Shown here: positions 25,781 to 34,897 of the stretch, piece by piece
How the letters are laid out: each line of letters starts with the position of its first letter
Position numbering within the stretch: the first letter of the stretch is position 1
Assembly (NCBI RefSeq): GCF_022627955.1
Contig: NZ_JABXGD010000001.1
Location: forward strand, 638,156-702,155
DNA: 64,000 nucleotides
Source of the DNA: Microbacterium sp. C5A9
GTDB taxonomy: Bacteria > Actinomycetota > Actinomycetes > Actinomycetales > Microbacteriaceae
Reading direction: 5' to 3'
Notes under the pieces: generated by a model
Seen by the model: the letters and a program-made list of their open reading frames with translations, nothing else
Told to the model about the DNA's origin: nothing
Databases searched by the model: none
Program-made: the position numbers and the translations under genes

Positions 25781-26700
25781 GCCGTATCGCCGAGGCGCTG
25801 TTCTGGATCGGTCGCTACGTCGAGCGGGCGGACGGCACCGCGCGCATCCTCGACGTGCATCTGCAGCTGCTGCTCGAGGATCCCTGGGTCGAGGAGGACA
25901 CCGCCTGTCGGGCGCTCCTGTCGGTCATGGGCACGACCGCCGACGACGACGCGGTGCTGAGTCGCGACGACGTGGTGCGCCTGCTCGCCCTCGACCGCGA
26001 GCATTCCGCCTCGATCGCCCACTCGATCGCCTCCGCGAGGGAGAACGCGCGCCGCGCGCGCGAGATCATCTCGACGGATCTCTGGGAGACGCTCAACGAA
26101 TCCAACGCGCGGATGCCGCGACGCATCGCCTCGGACAAGACGCACCCGTTCTTCCGCTGGGTGCGCGACCGGTCGGCGCTCGCCTTCGGGGTCGTGGACT
26201 CGTCGACGAGCAGAGACGAGGCGTGGCACTTCTTCGTGCTCGGCCGATCGATCGAGCGCGCCGACATGACCGCCCGCCTGCTGGCGACACGGTCGCTGAC
26301 CGAGGCCGGGGGCCCGAGCTGGACGACGCTCCTGCGCAGCTGCGGAGCGTACGAAGCCCATCTGCGCAGTCACCGGGCCGTGCCGACCGGAGCCTCGGCC
26401 GTGGAGTTCCTGCTCGTGGATCGGCTGTTTCCCCGGTCGGTGCTCTCGAGCATCCTGCAGGCCGAGGAGTGTCTGCGCGGGATCGATCCGGCCGGCGCCT
26501 TCGGTACCCCGGATCGCGCCCACCGGGTGCTGGGTCGCATGAGGTCGGAGCTCGAGTACCGACCGATCGGCGACACCGTGCATCGGCTGTCGGAGAGCAT
26601 GGAGGAGGTCCAGGTGGGGATGTCGATGGCGAGCGACGCGATCAGGGAACGCTACTTCCCGTCGATCGCGATGCCGGTGTGGATCGGAGAGGCGCTGTGA
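25774..26700 (+). CDS. Alpha-E domain protein
   Basis: This 308-residue, largely helical protein opens with MLSRIAEALFWIGRYVERAD, the signature start of the alpha-E (DUF403) family, and repeats the theme at HFFVLGRSIERADMTARLL near residue 155. The family almost always occurs beside circularly permuted ATP-grasp and transglutaminase-like genes and has no proven biochemical role. The start overlaps the ATP-grasp stop by 7 bases and its stop overlaps the next start by 4, so the three are translated together. Confidence 0.93.
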   Translation: MLSRIAEALFWIGRYVERADGTARILDVHLQLLLEDPWVEEDTACRALLSVMGTTADDDAVLSRDDVVRLLALDREHSASIAHSIASARENARRAREIISTDLWETLNESNARMPRRIASDKTHPFFRWVRDRSALAFGVVDSSTSRDEAWHFFVLGRSIERADMTARLLATRSLTEAGGPSWTTLLRSCGAYEAHLRSHRAVPTGASAVEFLLVDRLFPRSVLSSILQAEECLRGIDPAGAFGTPDRAHRVLGRMRSELEYRPIGDTVHRLSESMEEVQVGMSMASDAIRERYFPSIAMPVWIGEAL

Positions 26701-27542
26701 GCCGGCTCCGGATCGTGCACCGCACGGGTTTCCGCTACGAGCAGCCGGCGACGGCGTCGTACAACGAGGCGCGGATGCTGCCGCACTCGCGTGAGGGACA
26801 GTTCGTGCTGCAGGCGACGCTCGACATCTCGCCGACCGCGACGCAGCATTCGTATGCGGACTACTGGGACACGCGGGTCTCGACGTTCGAGGTGCTCACA
26901 CCTCATCAGGAGCTCTCGGTGACGGCGACCAGCGTCGTCGACGTCAGGCCGCTGCCGCATGCGGGCCCCGGGATCGACTGGGATGAGCTCGCCGCGCGGA
27001 TCGGGCAGTCGCTCAGCCTCGCCGAATGCGTGACGCAGACACCCGCGACCGCGCCGGACGAGGAGATGCACGAGCTCGCGCTGCGGATCGAGGCCGAGGG
27101 CGGCGGGGTCGACGAGACGGCCTTCGAGATCTGCCGGACGGTCGGGGAGGCGATGGAGTATCGCAGCGGCGTGACCGGGGTGAGCTCCACGGCGCGCGAT
27201 GCGTGGCCCGCGCGGTCTGGCGTCTGCCAGGACATCGCGCACGTCGCGCTCGGCGTGCTGCGGGCGGCGGGGATCCCCGCGCGCTACGTGTCGGGCTACC
27301 TGCACCCCGACCCGACGGCCGCGATCGGGCAGTCGGTGACGGGGGAGTCGCACGCCTGGGTGGAGTGGTACTCCGGCGAATGGCGCGGCTACGATCCGAC
27401 CAACCTGGTCGAGGTGGGGGAGTCGCACGTCTACGTCGGGCACGGGCGCGACTATGCCGATGTCGCTCCGTTGCGCGGCGTGTACGCCGGCCCGAGTGCA
27501 TCCGAGCTGTTCGTCTCGGTCGAGGTCACGCGGCTGGGATGA
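26697..27542 (+). CDS. Transglutaminase-like family protein
   Basis: The 281-residue protein has the bacterial transglutaminase-like N-terminal domain (SRLRIVHRTGFRYEQPA at the start) and a papain-like core with an intact Cys-His-Asp triad: C177 in RSGVCQDIAH, H219 in GESHAWVEWY and D233 in RGYDPTN. Bacterial members are more often proteases or amide-exchanging enzymes than cross-linkers. It starts at GTG 26697, overlapping the alpha-E stop as GTGA. There is no signal peptide, so it should be cytoplasmic like its partners. Confidence 0.92.
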   Translation: MSRLRIVHRTGFRYEQPATASYNEARMLPHSREGQFVLQATLDISPTATQHSYADYWDTRVSTFEVLTPHQELSVTATSVVDVRPLPHAGPGIDWDELAARIGQSLSLAECVTQTPATAPDEEMHELALRIEAEGGGVDETAFEICRTVGEAMEYRSGVTGVSSTARDAWPARSGVCQDIAHVALGVLRAAGIPARYVSGYLHPDPTAAIGQSVTGESHAWVEWYSGEWRGYDPTNLVEVGESHVYVGHGRDYADVAPLRGVYAGPSASELFVSVEVTRLG

Positions 27543-27590
27543 ACCGGGATCATGGTCGGGTGAGACTCGCCGGTGGGGAAGAATGAGACG

Positions 27591-28100
27591 ATGACGGATG
27601 CTTCGATCGAGCGCGAGACGCTCACCTGGGACGGCTTCGGATCCGCGACGCGAGATCTCGCGCGCCGCATCCTCGACAGCGGCTTCGTGCCGGAGGTCGT
27701 GGTCGCGATCGCCCGCGGCGGGCTGCTGCCGGCCGGCGCGATCGCCTATGGTCTCGGTGCCAAGAACTGCGGCGCGATCAACGTCGAGTTCTACACCGGC
27801 ATCGGCACGGTGCTCGATGCCCCCGAGGTGTTGCCGCCCGAGCTCGACATGGCGTACCTCGACGGCCGACGGGTGCTGCTCGTCGACGACGTCGCCGACT
27901 CGGGGCGCACCCTCGCGCTGGCCGTGCAGCTGCTGAAGGACAAGGGCGCCGATGTGCGCTCCGTCACGATCTACACGAAGCCGTCGACGATCATCCAGCC
28001 CGACTACGCGTGGAAGGACACCGACCTCTGGATCAACTTCCCGTGGTCGTTCCAGGGCACCGTGCGCGAAGAGGATCTCGGGCTCGCACCCAGCGCCTGA
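27591..28100 (+). CDS. Phosphoribosyltransferase (Gpt/Xpt-like)
   Basis: The 169-residue type I phosphoribosyltransferase has ARGGLLPAGAIAYGLG near residue 40 and the PRPP-binding loop RVLLVDDVADSGRTLALAV near residue 95. Such enzymes attach purine bases to PRPP in salvage; DLWINFPWSF near the end resembles xanthine/hypoxanthine-type members, but the base is not certain. ATG 27591 is chosen because the family start follows; a GTG at 27573 would add six residues. It lies 48 bases after the transglutaminase-like gene and converges on the DNA ligase gene. Confidence 0.88.
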   Translation: MTDASIERETLTWDGFGSATRDLARRILDSGFVPEVVVAIARGGLLPAGAIAYGLGAKNCGAINVEFYTGIGTVLDAPEVLPPELDMAYLDGRRVLLVDDVADSGRTLALAVQLLKDKGADVRSVTIYTKPSTIIQPDYAWKDTDLWINFPWSFQGTVREEDLGLAPSA

Positions 28101-28107
28101 CCTGGCC

Positions 28108-29631
28108 TCAGCCGCGCAGCAGCGATCGCAGGGTCTGGATCGTGTCGGCACCCGACGGGGTCTTGTCGGGGCGGTATCCCTTCACCCGGGCGAACCGCAG
28201 CGCGATGCCGCCGGGGTAGCGGGGTGACTTCTGCACGCCGTCGATGGCGATCTCGACCACGAACTCGGGGCGCAGGAACACGGTGCTCTGCGTACGCCGT
28301 GTCTCCAGCGGCGGAAAGCTCTCGGTCTGCCAGCGCAGCAGCTCGTCGGTGAGTCCCTTGAAGGTCTTGCCGACCATCACGAAGCCGCCCGGTTCGCCGA
28401 ACTCGCCCTCAGGGTCGAGCGCGCCGAGATGGAGGTTCGACAGCCACGCCTGCCGGCGCCCCGACCCCCACTCGGCCGCGAGCACGACCAGGTCGTAGGT
28501 CAGCACCGGTTTGACCTTGACCCAGGACTTGCCACGCCGCCCGGCGGAGTACGGAGCGTCGATCCCCTTGACGAGCACGCCCTCGTGCCCCGCCGCCAGT
28601 GCGTCGCGGGACAGCTGTTCGGCGGCTGCGGGGTCGTCGGTGACGATGCCGGGCATGCGCCACTCGCCGGCCACGCGCTCGAGCTCTGCCAGGCGGGTCG
28701 AGAGAGGCTCGTCGAGCAGGTCGCGCCCGTCGACGTGAAGCACATCGAAGAACCAGGGGCGCAGCACCAGATCGCGCGAGACGTCGGCGCCGAATCGCGA
28801 CATCGTCTCCTGGAAGGGCCGAGGACCGCCGTCTTCGTCGAGCGACAGGGTCTCGCCGTCGAGGATCAGGTCGTGAGCAGGCAGCGAACGCACGATCTCG
28901 ACCAGCTCCGGCACACGGTGCGTGATGTCGGCCAGGCTTCGGGTGAAGACGCCGACCTCATCGCCGTGGCGGTGGACCTGGATGCGCGCGCCGTCGAGCT
29001 TGTACTCGACCGATGCGATTCCGGTGACCTCGAGCGCGGCGGACGGCGTCGACGCGGTCGAGGCGAGCATCGGCAGCACGGGACGGCCGACCACCAGGCC
29101 GACGGACTCGAGTTCGGACGCGGTGCCGGTGAGGGCGATCACGGCGGTGTCGCCGAGGTCGCCCGACAGCATCGCCGCTCGTCGCACGGAGGCCGCAGGG
29201 CGATCCGCGGCGCGGGCTATCGCGTCGAGCAGCACACCGCCCAGAGCGCCCGTGCGCAGCTCGCCCAGCATCGCGCGCGACAGGAAGTCCCACTCCGGCG
29301 CGGTCGCCCGGGAGGCGAGGCCGGAGAGGAGATCGTTCCGCGCGGTCGCCGACCCCGATCCCGATGTGCGGGCCAGCGTCTCGAACGCCGCGTCGACGTC
29401 TCCGATCGACAGCGAGGGTTCCCCGGCATGCGTCACCTCGAGGGCGGAGACCCCGCGCCAGCCCACGCCCAGGCGTCCCTGGCGCGGTGTCGCGAGGAGC
29501 AGCCCGACGAGGGCGGGGACGTCGTCCGCGTCCGCGCGCGCCAGCAGCCGCGAGAGTGCATCGATCTTGGCGAGGCGCGATGCGGTGGCGGCGACCTCTT
29601 CAGCGGTGGAGACGAGCTCCGAGAGCAACAT
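28108..29631 (-). CDS. ligB: ATP-dependent DNA ligase (LigB type)
   Basis: The 507-residue protein has an N-terminal DNA-binding domain (1-200), an adenylation domain whose AMP-accepting Lys is K211 (VEYKLDGARIQVH), and an OB-fold C-terminus. Further nucleotidyltransferase motifs are LILDGETLSL, EGVLVKGIDAPY and GKSWVKVKP. Length equals that of mycobacterial LigB. These ligases are dispensable partners of the NAD-dependent LigA in repair. It lies between a phosphoribosyltransferase gene and the paa operon on the paa strand, 79 bases from paaG, with no functional link evident. Confidence 0.92.
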   Translation of the reverse strand: MLLSELVSTAEEVAATASRLAKIDALSRLLARADADDVPALVGLLLATPRQGRLGVGWRGVSALEVTHAGEPSLSIGDVDAAFETLARTSGSGSATARNDLLSGLASRATAPEWDFLSRAMLGELRTGALGGVLLDAIARAADRPAASVRRAAMLSGDLGDTAVIALTGTASELESVGLVVGRPVLPMLASTASTPSAALEVTGIASVEYKLDGARIQVHRHGDEVGVFTRSLADITHRVPELVEIVRSLPAHDLILDGETLSLDEDGGPRPFQETMSRFGADVSRDLVLRPWFFDVLHVDGRDLLDEPLSTRLAELERVAGEWRMPGIVTDDPAAAEQLSRDALAAGHEGVLVKGIDAPYSAGRRGKSWVKVKPVLTYDLVVLAAEWGSGRRQAWLSNLHLGALDPEGEFGEPGGFVMVGKTFKGLTDELLRWQTESFPPLETRRTQSTVFLRPEFVVEIAIDGVQKSPRYPGGIALRFARVKGYRPDKTPSGADTIQTLRSLLRG

Positions 29632-29710
29632 GCATGCAGTCTCGCACCGGCATCCGACATCGGCGACGGCCTTGCGTCCGCCCTTCCCGTCGCAGTAGGT
29701 GCGCGCGGAC

Positions 29711-30481
29711 TCAGCGTCCGCGGAACTCCGGCGTCCTCTTCTGCTGGAAGGCCGCGAAGCCCTCGCGATAGTCGTCCGTGTCGCAGAGCGCGGCCTGTGC
29801 GGCGTTCTCGATGTCGACCGCCTCCCACAGCGCGAGACGCTCGTCGCGGATCCTCGCGACCAGCTGCTTGCTCGCGAGGAAGGCCGCGGTGGCGCCGCGG
29901 GCGGCGGCGGCCGCGGCATCCGTCGTGGTCTGCACCACCTCGTCGTCGGGGAGAACCCGCGAGAACAGCCCGGACGCCACCGCCTCCGTGCCGCTCATCA
30001 GGCGTCCGGTGTAGATGAGGTCGAGTGTCTTGTGCGCGCCGAGCCGCTCGACGAAGAGGGCGTGCCCGCCCGAGTCGAGGGTCGCACCCAGCGCGGCGAA
30101 CGGCGAGCCGATCTTCGCCGATTCCGCGACGTACACGACGTCGGTGGCGATGAGCAGTCCCAGCCCGACTCCCAGGCAGGCGCCGTGCGCGACCGCGAAG
30201 GTCGGGGCGGGGAAGCGCGACATCCGCTGCAGCAGCGGCGTCACGAGGCCGCCGAGGTATCCGATCACGTCGTCGTCGCGCGGGTCGACGCCCGAGATGT
30301 CGCGGCCCGCGCAGAACGCTCGCCCCTCACCCCGCAGCACGAGCGCGCGCACTCCGGCCGCCTCGGCCTCGTCGTACGCATGACCGAGATCGCGGAGGGC
30401 CTGCTCGTCGAGCGAATTCCGCTTCGCGGGCGCGTCGAGCACGACGGTCGCGACGTCGTCGTCGATGGCGAGATCGATCAT
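29711..30481 (-). CDS. paaG: Enoyl-CoA isomerase, PaaG-like
   Basis: This 256-residue crotonase-fold protein has AFCAGRDISG at the oxyanion region and, where hydratases have a catalytic Glu, reads GATLDSGGHALF with an Asp at the position of the PaaG catalytic Asp. PaaG turns the ring epoxide of phenylacetyl-CoA into oxepin-CoA. It is the last gene of the paaABCDE operon, 10 bases after paaE. Calling it PaaG rather than PaaF rests on that Asp and on the presence of a hydratase-like paralogue at 43367-44098. Confidence 0.78.
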   Translation of the reverse strand: MIDLAIDDDVATVVLDAPAKRNSLDEQALRDLGHAYDEAEAAGVRALVLRGEGRAFCAGRDISGVDPRDDDVIGYLGGLVTPLLQRMSRFPAPTFAVAHGACLGVGLGLLIATDVVYVAESAKIGSPFAALGATLDSGGHALFVERLGAHKTLDLIYTGRLMSGTEAVASGLFSRVLPDDEVVQTTTDAAAAAARGATAAFLASKQLVARIRDERLALWEAVDIENAAQAALCDTDDYREGFAAFQQKRTPEFRGR

Positions 30482-30491
30482 CGGATGCTCC

Positions 30492-31670
30492 TCAGACGTC
30501 GTAGTCGACCACGATACGGTCGCTCGTCGGGTGGGACTGACAGGTCAGCACGTAGCCGCGCTCGAGTTCGTCGGGTTCGAGCGCGTAGTTCTCGGTCATG
30601 GTGACGCTGCCCTCGATGACCCGGGCGCGACACGTGCCGCACACACCGCCGGCGCACGCGAACGGAGCATCGGGCCGCACCCGCAGCGCCGCGTTCAGCA
30701 CCGACTCGTGCGCGTCGACCGGGCTCTCGACCGTCGAGGAGACGCCGTCGAGGTTCACCTCGATGCGGATCGTCTTCTCGCCCGCTCGCACCTCGACCGG
30801 ACGCGCCGCACGCACCGGCTCATCGCCGGTCGTGAAGAGCTCGAAACGGATGTGCTCCCGCGGCACCCCCACGTCGGCGAGCACCTCACGGCACAGGTCG
30901 ACGAGCGAGAGCGGTCCGCACAGGAACCACTCGTCGACGTCGGCCGGGTCGATGAGCATGCCCAGGATGGTGCGCAGCTTCTCGTCGTCGATGCGCCCCG
31001 ACAGCACGGGGGCCGTGCGCTGCTCGCGCGAGAGCACGTGGTGCAGGGTCAGGCGCGTCGGATATCGGTCCTTCAGATCGGCGAGATCCTCGAGGAACAT
31101 CACGTCGAGCGTCGACCGGTTCGTGTACAGGAGCGTGAAGCGGGACGTCTCGGAGCGCGTGAGCACGGTGTGCGCGAGAGCCATCAGCGGGGTGATCCCC
31201 GAGCCCGCGGCGATCCCGACGACATGGCGGTGATCGAGGTCGTCGAGGCCCGACGTGAACGTCCCCTGCGGGCTCATCACGTCGATCTCGAATCCGGCGT
31301 GCAGGCCCGTCTGCGCCCAGGTGGAGAAGAGCCCGCCCTCGTCGCGCTTCACGGCCACGCTGAGTCGCGTCGGCATGCCCGCCGCGATCTGCGCATCCGT
31401 GCGGTGCTCGGGCGCGCGGCACAGCGAGTACGAGCGGCGCACCTCGGTGCCCTCGAGAGTCGTCCGCAGCGCCACGTACTGCCCGGGCAGGTGGTCGTAG
31501 TCGTCGGCGAGCTCGGCGGGGACGGTGAACGTCACCTCGACGGAGTCGTCGGTGAGCCGCCGGACCTCCTCGACGGCGAGGGTGTGGAAGCGGGCGCGCT
31601 TCTTCGAGGTCGACGCGGCGGGGCGCGGCGTGACCGCCGGCGTGGGGCCGGACACGGCGAACAGCGACAT
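30492..31670 (-). CDS. paaE: Phenylacetyl-CoA 1,2-epoxidase reductase subunit PaaE
   Basis: The 392-residue protein passes electrons from NADPH to the PaaAC oxygenase core. In order it has an FAD-binding beta barrel (HLPGQYVALRTTL; RRSYSLCRAP), an NAD(P)-binding domain (VVGIAAGSGITPLMALAHTV; WFLCGPLSLVDLC) and a C-terminal plant-type [2Fe-2S] domain with cysteines in FACAGGVCGTCRARV and LTCQSHP. ATG 31670 overlaps the paaD stop by one base (TGATG). Confidence 0.95.
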   Translation of the reverse strand: MSLFAVSGPTPAVTPRPAASTSKKRARFHTLAVEEVRRLTDDSVEVTFTVPAELADDYDHLPGQYVALRTTLEGTEVRRSYSLCRAPEHRTDAQIAAGMPTRLSVAVKRDEGGLFSTWAQTGLHAGFEIDVMSPQGTFTSGLDDLDHRHVVGIAAGSGITPLMALAHTVLTRSETSRFTLLYTNRSTLDVMFLEDLADLKDRYPTRLTLHHVLSREQRTAPVLSGRIDDEKLRTILGMLIDPADVDEWFLCGPLSLVDLCREVLADVGVPREHIRFELFTTGDEPVRAARPVEVRAGEKTIRIEVNLDGVSSTVESPVDAHESVLNAALRVRPDAPFACAGGVCGTCRARVIEGSVTMTENYALEPDELERGYVLTCQSHPTSDRIVVDYDV

Positions 31671-32164
31671 CAGTGCACCTTGAAGTGATCGAAGGGCTCG
31701 AGACAGGCGCGGCATTCGAACAGCGCCTTGCACGAGGTGGAGCCGAAGCGCGAGACCTCGCGCGTGTCGAGGGATCCGCACCGCGGGCAGCGCACGCTGA
31801 TGGCCAGGCGGATCGGGCCGGATGAGACGGCCGCGCGTCCGCTCGGAGGTGCGATGCCGTACTGCGACAGCTTCTGTCTGCCGGCATCCGACATCCAGTC
31901 CGTCGTCCAGGCGGGGGAGAGCACGAGGCGCACGTCGACCCGCGCGTATCCGGCCGCGGTGAGGGCCAGGATGACGTCATCGCGGATCGTGTCCATCGCC
32001 GGGCATCCGCTGTACGTCGGGGTGATCTCGACCGTGACCGTGTCGCCGTCCACCGCGACCGTGCGGAGCACGCCGAGGTCCTCGATCGTGAGCACGGGCA
32101 CCTCGGGGTCGGCCACAGCCGCGGCGATGGCCCAGGCGCGGGTCTGCGAGTTCGTGATCACCAT
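31670..32164 (-). CDS. paaD: PaaD, Fe-S maturation factor of the phenylacetyl-CoA epoxidase
   Basis: This 164-residue protein has a DUF59/MIP18 domain (TPTYSGCPAMDTIRDDV near residue 48) and a C-terminal zinc-ribbon-like segment with RCPRCGSLD and LFECRACLEP. PaaD helps mature or repair the metal centres of the Paa epoxidase complex. It overlaps paaC by 7 bases and paaE by 1. Confidence 0.93.
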   Translation of the reverse strand: MVITNSQTRAWAIAAAVADPEVPVLTIEDLGVLRTVAVDGDTVTVEITPTYSGCPAMDTIRDDVILALTAAGYARVDVRLVLSPAWTTDWMSDAGRQKLSQYGIAPPSGRAAVSSGPIRLAISVRCPRCGSLDTREVSRFGSTSCKALFECRACLEPFDHFKVH

Positions 32165-33000
32165 GATGCTCCCGGGTGCCGTCTGGCGAGCACCTGCATC
32201 TCGGCGAGCAGGTGACCGAGCGGAGCCGCATGCGCGCCGCGTCGGCCGCCGGCGGACGAGGCTCGGACGTCGGGTGTGGTCAGCTCCGCCTCCGCGAACA
32301 CGGTCTTCACGACGGCATCGAACCCCGCTCGCAGTGTCGAGGGCCGGACGGCGACGTCGCCGAGGCGGTCGATCAGCGGCTCGTCGCGGAAGAGCTCATC
32401 GACATACGGCCAGACATCGCCGAGCGCGCGGATGATCCGCCGACGCGACTCGTCGGTGCCGCCGGCGAGGCGCAGCACCCACTGCACCGCGTGGTCGCGG
32501 TGGTAGTCGACCTCTTTGAGCGACTTCTCGGCGATCGCCGCGAAGGTCTCGTCGGTGCTCGCTCGCAGCGCGGAGTAGAGCTCGAACATGAAGGTCGACA
32601 CGACGAACTGCCGCGCGATCGTCTGCGCGAAGTCGCCGTTGGGCTGCTCGACGATCCAGGCGCTGCGGAACTCCGGCTCATCGCGGAAGTACGCCAGATC
32701 ATCTTCGGAGCGCCCGTCGTACGAGCCCGCGAAGTGCAGGAACGAGCGCGCATGGCCGAGCAGGTCGAGCGCGATGTTGCCGAGCGCGACGTCCTCTTCG
32801 AGCTCCGGCGCGCGGGAGATCCACTCGCCGAGCTGCTGCGAGAGGATCAGGGCGTCGTCGCCGAGCCACAGCGCGTACTCGGCGATGTCGGCGGATGCCG
32901 CGGCGGAGCCGGTTCCGGTGAGCTCCTCGCTCAGCCGCAGCTCGTCGACCGAGACGTCGCCGTGCAGGTCGCCGTGCAGGTCTGCGTGGATGTCGTTCAC
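32158..33000 (-). CDS. paaC: Phenylacetyl-CoA 1,2-epoxidase structural subunit PaaC
   Basis: The 280-residue, ferritin-like helical protein is the inactive partner of PaaA in the epoxidase heterotetramer. Typical segments are AEYALWLGDDALILSQQLGE, GNIALDLLGHARSFL and KEVDYHRDHAVQWVLRLAGG. The N-terminus holds a short HADLHGDLHGD repeat not usual in the family. Its end overlaps paaD by 7 bases and its start overlaps paaB by 4. Confidence 0.94.
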   Translation of the reverse strand: MNDIHADLHGDLHGDVSVDELRLSEELTGTGSAAASADIAEYALWLGDDALILSQQLGEWISRAPELEEDVALGNIALDLLGHARSFLHFAGSYDGRSEDDLAYFRDEPEFRSAWIVEQPNGDFAQTIARQFVVSTFMFELYSALRASTDETFAAIAEKSLKEVDYHRDHAVQWVLRLAGGTDESRRRIIRALGDVWPYVDELFRDEPLIDRLGDVAVRPSTLRAGFDAVVKTVFAEAELTTPDVRASSAGGRRGAHAAPLGHLLAEMQVLARRHPGASW

Positions 33001-33302
33001 AGGTGCGGCACCCCTTCAGAAGCCGTGTAGTAGACGGCATGCCGATAGTTCTTGCCGGCGGGGCTCTCGAAATAGGCGCCCTTGGCGTCGGGGTCGCTCG
33101 TCGTGATCGCGTCGGCGGGCACGGCCCAGATCGACACGCCCTCGCCCCGGCGCGTGTAGAGGTCGCGGGCGTTGCGGATCGCCATCTCGGCATCCGGAGC
33201 GTGCAGAGAGCCGACATGCACATGGCTCAGGCCGCGGTTCGCCCGGACGAAGACCTCCCAGAGGGGCCAGGGCTCGCGCTCATCGGCGCCGGGCGTCGCC
33301 AT
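32997..33302 (-). CDS. paaB: Phenylacetyl-CoA 1,2-epoxidase subunit PaaB
   Basis: This 101-residue protein is the small bridging subunit of the PaaABCE complex. WPLWEVFVRANRGLSHVHVG, ALRNARDLY-like MAIRNARDLYTRR and GVSIWAVPA match the family throughout. The frame is open further upstream, but ATG 33302 overlaps the paaA stop by one base (TGATG) and gives the family's length. Confidence 0.95.
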   Translation of the reverse strand: MATPGADEREPWPLWEVFVRANRGLSHVHVGSLHAPDAEMAIRNARDLYTRRGEGVSIWAVPADAITTSDPDAKGAYFESPAGKNYRHAVYYTASEGVPHL

Positions 33303-34297
33303 CACGCCGCCGCCTTCGTCTTCGACGCCTGCTTGCGGGCGTACTCGGCCGCGGCCTCGCGCACCCAGGCGCCGTCCTCGTGCGCCGTGCGGCGGCGCTC
33401 GAGGCGCTCGGCGTTGCACGGGCCGTTGCCCCGTAGGACCTCGAAGAACTCGTCCCAGTCGATCTCGCCGATCACATACTGCCCGGTCTCCTCGTCGACG
33501 CGCAGATCGGGGTCGGGGAGCGTGACGCCCAGGATCTCGGCCTGCGGCACGAGCATCCCGACGAAGCGCTGGCGCAGCTCGTCGTTGGTGAAGCGCTTGA
33601 TCTTCCACTTCATCGACTGGGCGGAGTTGGGGGACTGGTCATCCGGCGGCCCGAACATCGCCAGGCTCGGCCAGTACCAGCGGTTCACGGCATCCTGTGC
33701 CATCTGCTTCTGCTCGTCGGTGCCCTGCATCAGCGAGAGCAGGATCTCGAATCCCTGGCGCTGGTGGAACGACTCCTCCTTGCAGACGCGCACCATCGCG
33801 CGGCCATATGGCCCGTACGAGGCCCGGCACAGCGGCACCTGGTTGCAGATCGCGGCACCGTCGACGAGCCATCCGATCGCGCCCATGTCTGCCCAGGTGG
33901 GCGTGGGGTAGTTGAAGATCGACGAGTATTTGGCCTTGCCGCTGATGAGCTGGTCCATCATCTCGTCACGCGTGATCCCGAGGGTCTGCGCCGCGGAGTA
34001 CAGGTAGAGCCCGTGCCCCGCTTCGTCCTGCACCTTGGCCATCAGGATCGCCTTGCGCTTGAGGCTCGGCGCCCGGGTGATCCAGTTGCCCTCCGGCTGC
34101 ATGCCGATGATCTCGGAGTGCGCGTGCTGAGAGATCTGACGGATCAGCGTCTTGCGGTACGCGTCGGGCATCCAGTCGCGGGGCTCGATGCGCTGCTCGT
34201 TCGCGATCAGCTCATCGAACAGTCGCTCGTCGTCGGAGAGCTGGTCGTCGGCGGGCTCGCCATCGACGACGGAGAGATCTGCGGGGCTGGTCATCAT
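33302..34297 (-). CDS. paaA: Phenylacetyl-CoA 1,2-epoxidase catalytic subunit PaaA
   Basis: This 331-residue di-iron oxygenase subunit inserts oxygen into the ring of phenylacetyl-CoA. Iron-binding motifs are [10 protein letters not shown] (E92, H95) and [13 protein letters not shown]. Length and sequence agree well with known PaaA. It is the first gene of the paaABCDE-paaG operon. ATG 34297 follows GAGGAG, and a PaaR-type operator lies 27-48 bases upstream. Confidence 0.97.
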   Translation of the reverse strand: MMTSPADLSVVDGEPADDQLSDDERLFDELIANEQRIEPRDWMPDAYRKTLIRQISQHAHSEIIGMQPEGNWITRAPSLKRKAILMAKVQDEAGHGLYLYSAAQTLGITRDEMMDQLISGKAKYSSIFNYPTPTWADMGAIGWLVDGAAICNQVPLCRASYGPYGRAMVRVCKEESFHQRQGFEILLSLMQGTDEQKQMAQDAVNRWYWPSLAMFGPPDDQSPNSAQSMKWKIKRFTNDELRQRFVGMLVPQAEILGVTLPDPDLRVDEETGQYVIGEIDWDEFFEVLRGNGPCNAERLERRRTAHEDGAWVREAAAEYARKQASKTKAAA

Positions 34298-34323
34298 CGA
34301 CTCCTCAGTGTCCGATCCTCTTT

Positions 34324-34345
34324 ACTGACCGGTCGTTAGGTAATT
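34324..34345. promoter_or_regulatory. PaaR-type operator in front of paaA
   Basis: The site reads ACTGACCG-GT-CG-TT-AGGTAATT. As I recall it, the actinobacterial PaaR consensus has half-sites ACTnACCG and CGGTnAGT around a central CG; this site differs at two of the fixed positions. It is nearly the same as the site at 55255-55276 (20 of 23 bases when oriented). Confidence 0.75.
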
Positions 34346-34381
34346 CTGACACGGCGGTCCGCGGTGCGCAAGGCGAGCGGC

Positions 34382-34801
34382 TCAGCGCGACCGGGAGACG
34401 AGGTCGAGAAGGGCCCGCCCGTACGCCTCAGAGGGGTCGGGATGCTCGAATCGCAGGGTCTCTCCGGCGATCTCGACCTCGACGACGAACGCGTCGGGCA
34501 GACGTGTGAGCGCGCGGAACGTGCCTCGCAGCAGCTCGCGCAGCTGGTCTTCCCGCGGGAGCCAGACCGCGTCGGCGAGCGTGACGGCATCGAGAGCCCA
34601 TTCGGTCGTGCCGTTGAACGCGAGGTCCGTGCCGCTCGGCGTCTGCCGCGCTTCGATCGTCATCCCACTCACCGTGAACACATCGGCCTCGGCTTCGAGC
34701 TCGACCTCGTCGGGCAGGTCGAGCTGGAAGCGGTCGCCCTCGGCCGGATGCCACGCGAGTCCGGCGTCGCGCAGGGATACGGCCAGTTCTCGGGTGATCA
34801 T
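34382..34801 (-). CDS. Conserved hypothetical protein
   Basis: This 139-residue soluble protein was not recognised with certainty. It has LRDAGLAWHPAEGDRFQLD near the start, FNGTTEWALDAV in the middle and the segment WLPREDQLRELL, which I associate with a small family found in Microbacterium and relatives, sometimes mislabelled as a pilus-assembly protein. There is no signal peptide or membrane helix. It is transcribed alone, back to back with the recQ-like gene and downstream of the paaA promoter region in opposite sense to none of its neighbours' pathways. Confidence 0.65.
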   Translation of the reverse strand: MITRELAVSLRDAGLAWHPAEGDRFQLDLPDEVELEAEADVFTVSGMTIEARQTPSGTDLAFNGTTEWALDAVTLADAVWLPREDQLRELLRGTFRALTRLPDAFVVEVEIAGETLRFEHPDPSEAYGRALLDLVSRSR

Positions 34802-34897
34802 CTCTCCACGCTAGACGACGTGATCGGGGCGCGGGGCGGCGTTCCGCCTGTGGATGAACGGCTCCCGTGTGTCGGCGGCCTGGGGCAGAGTGGAGGC

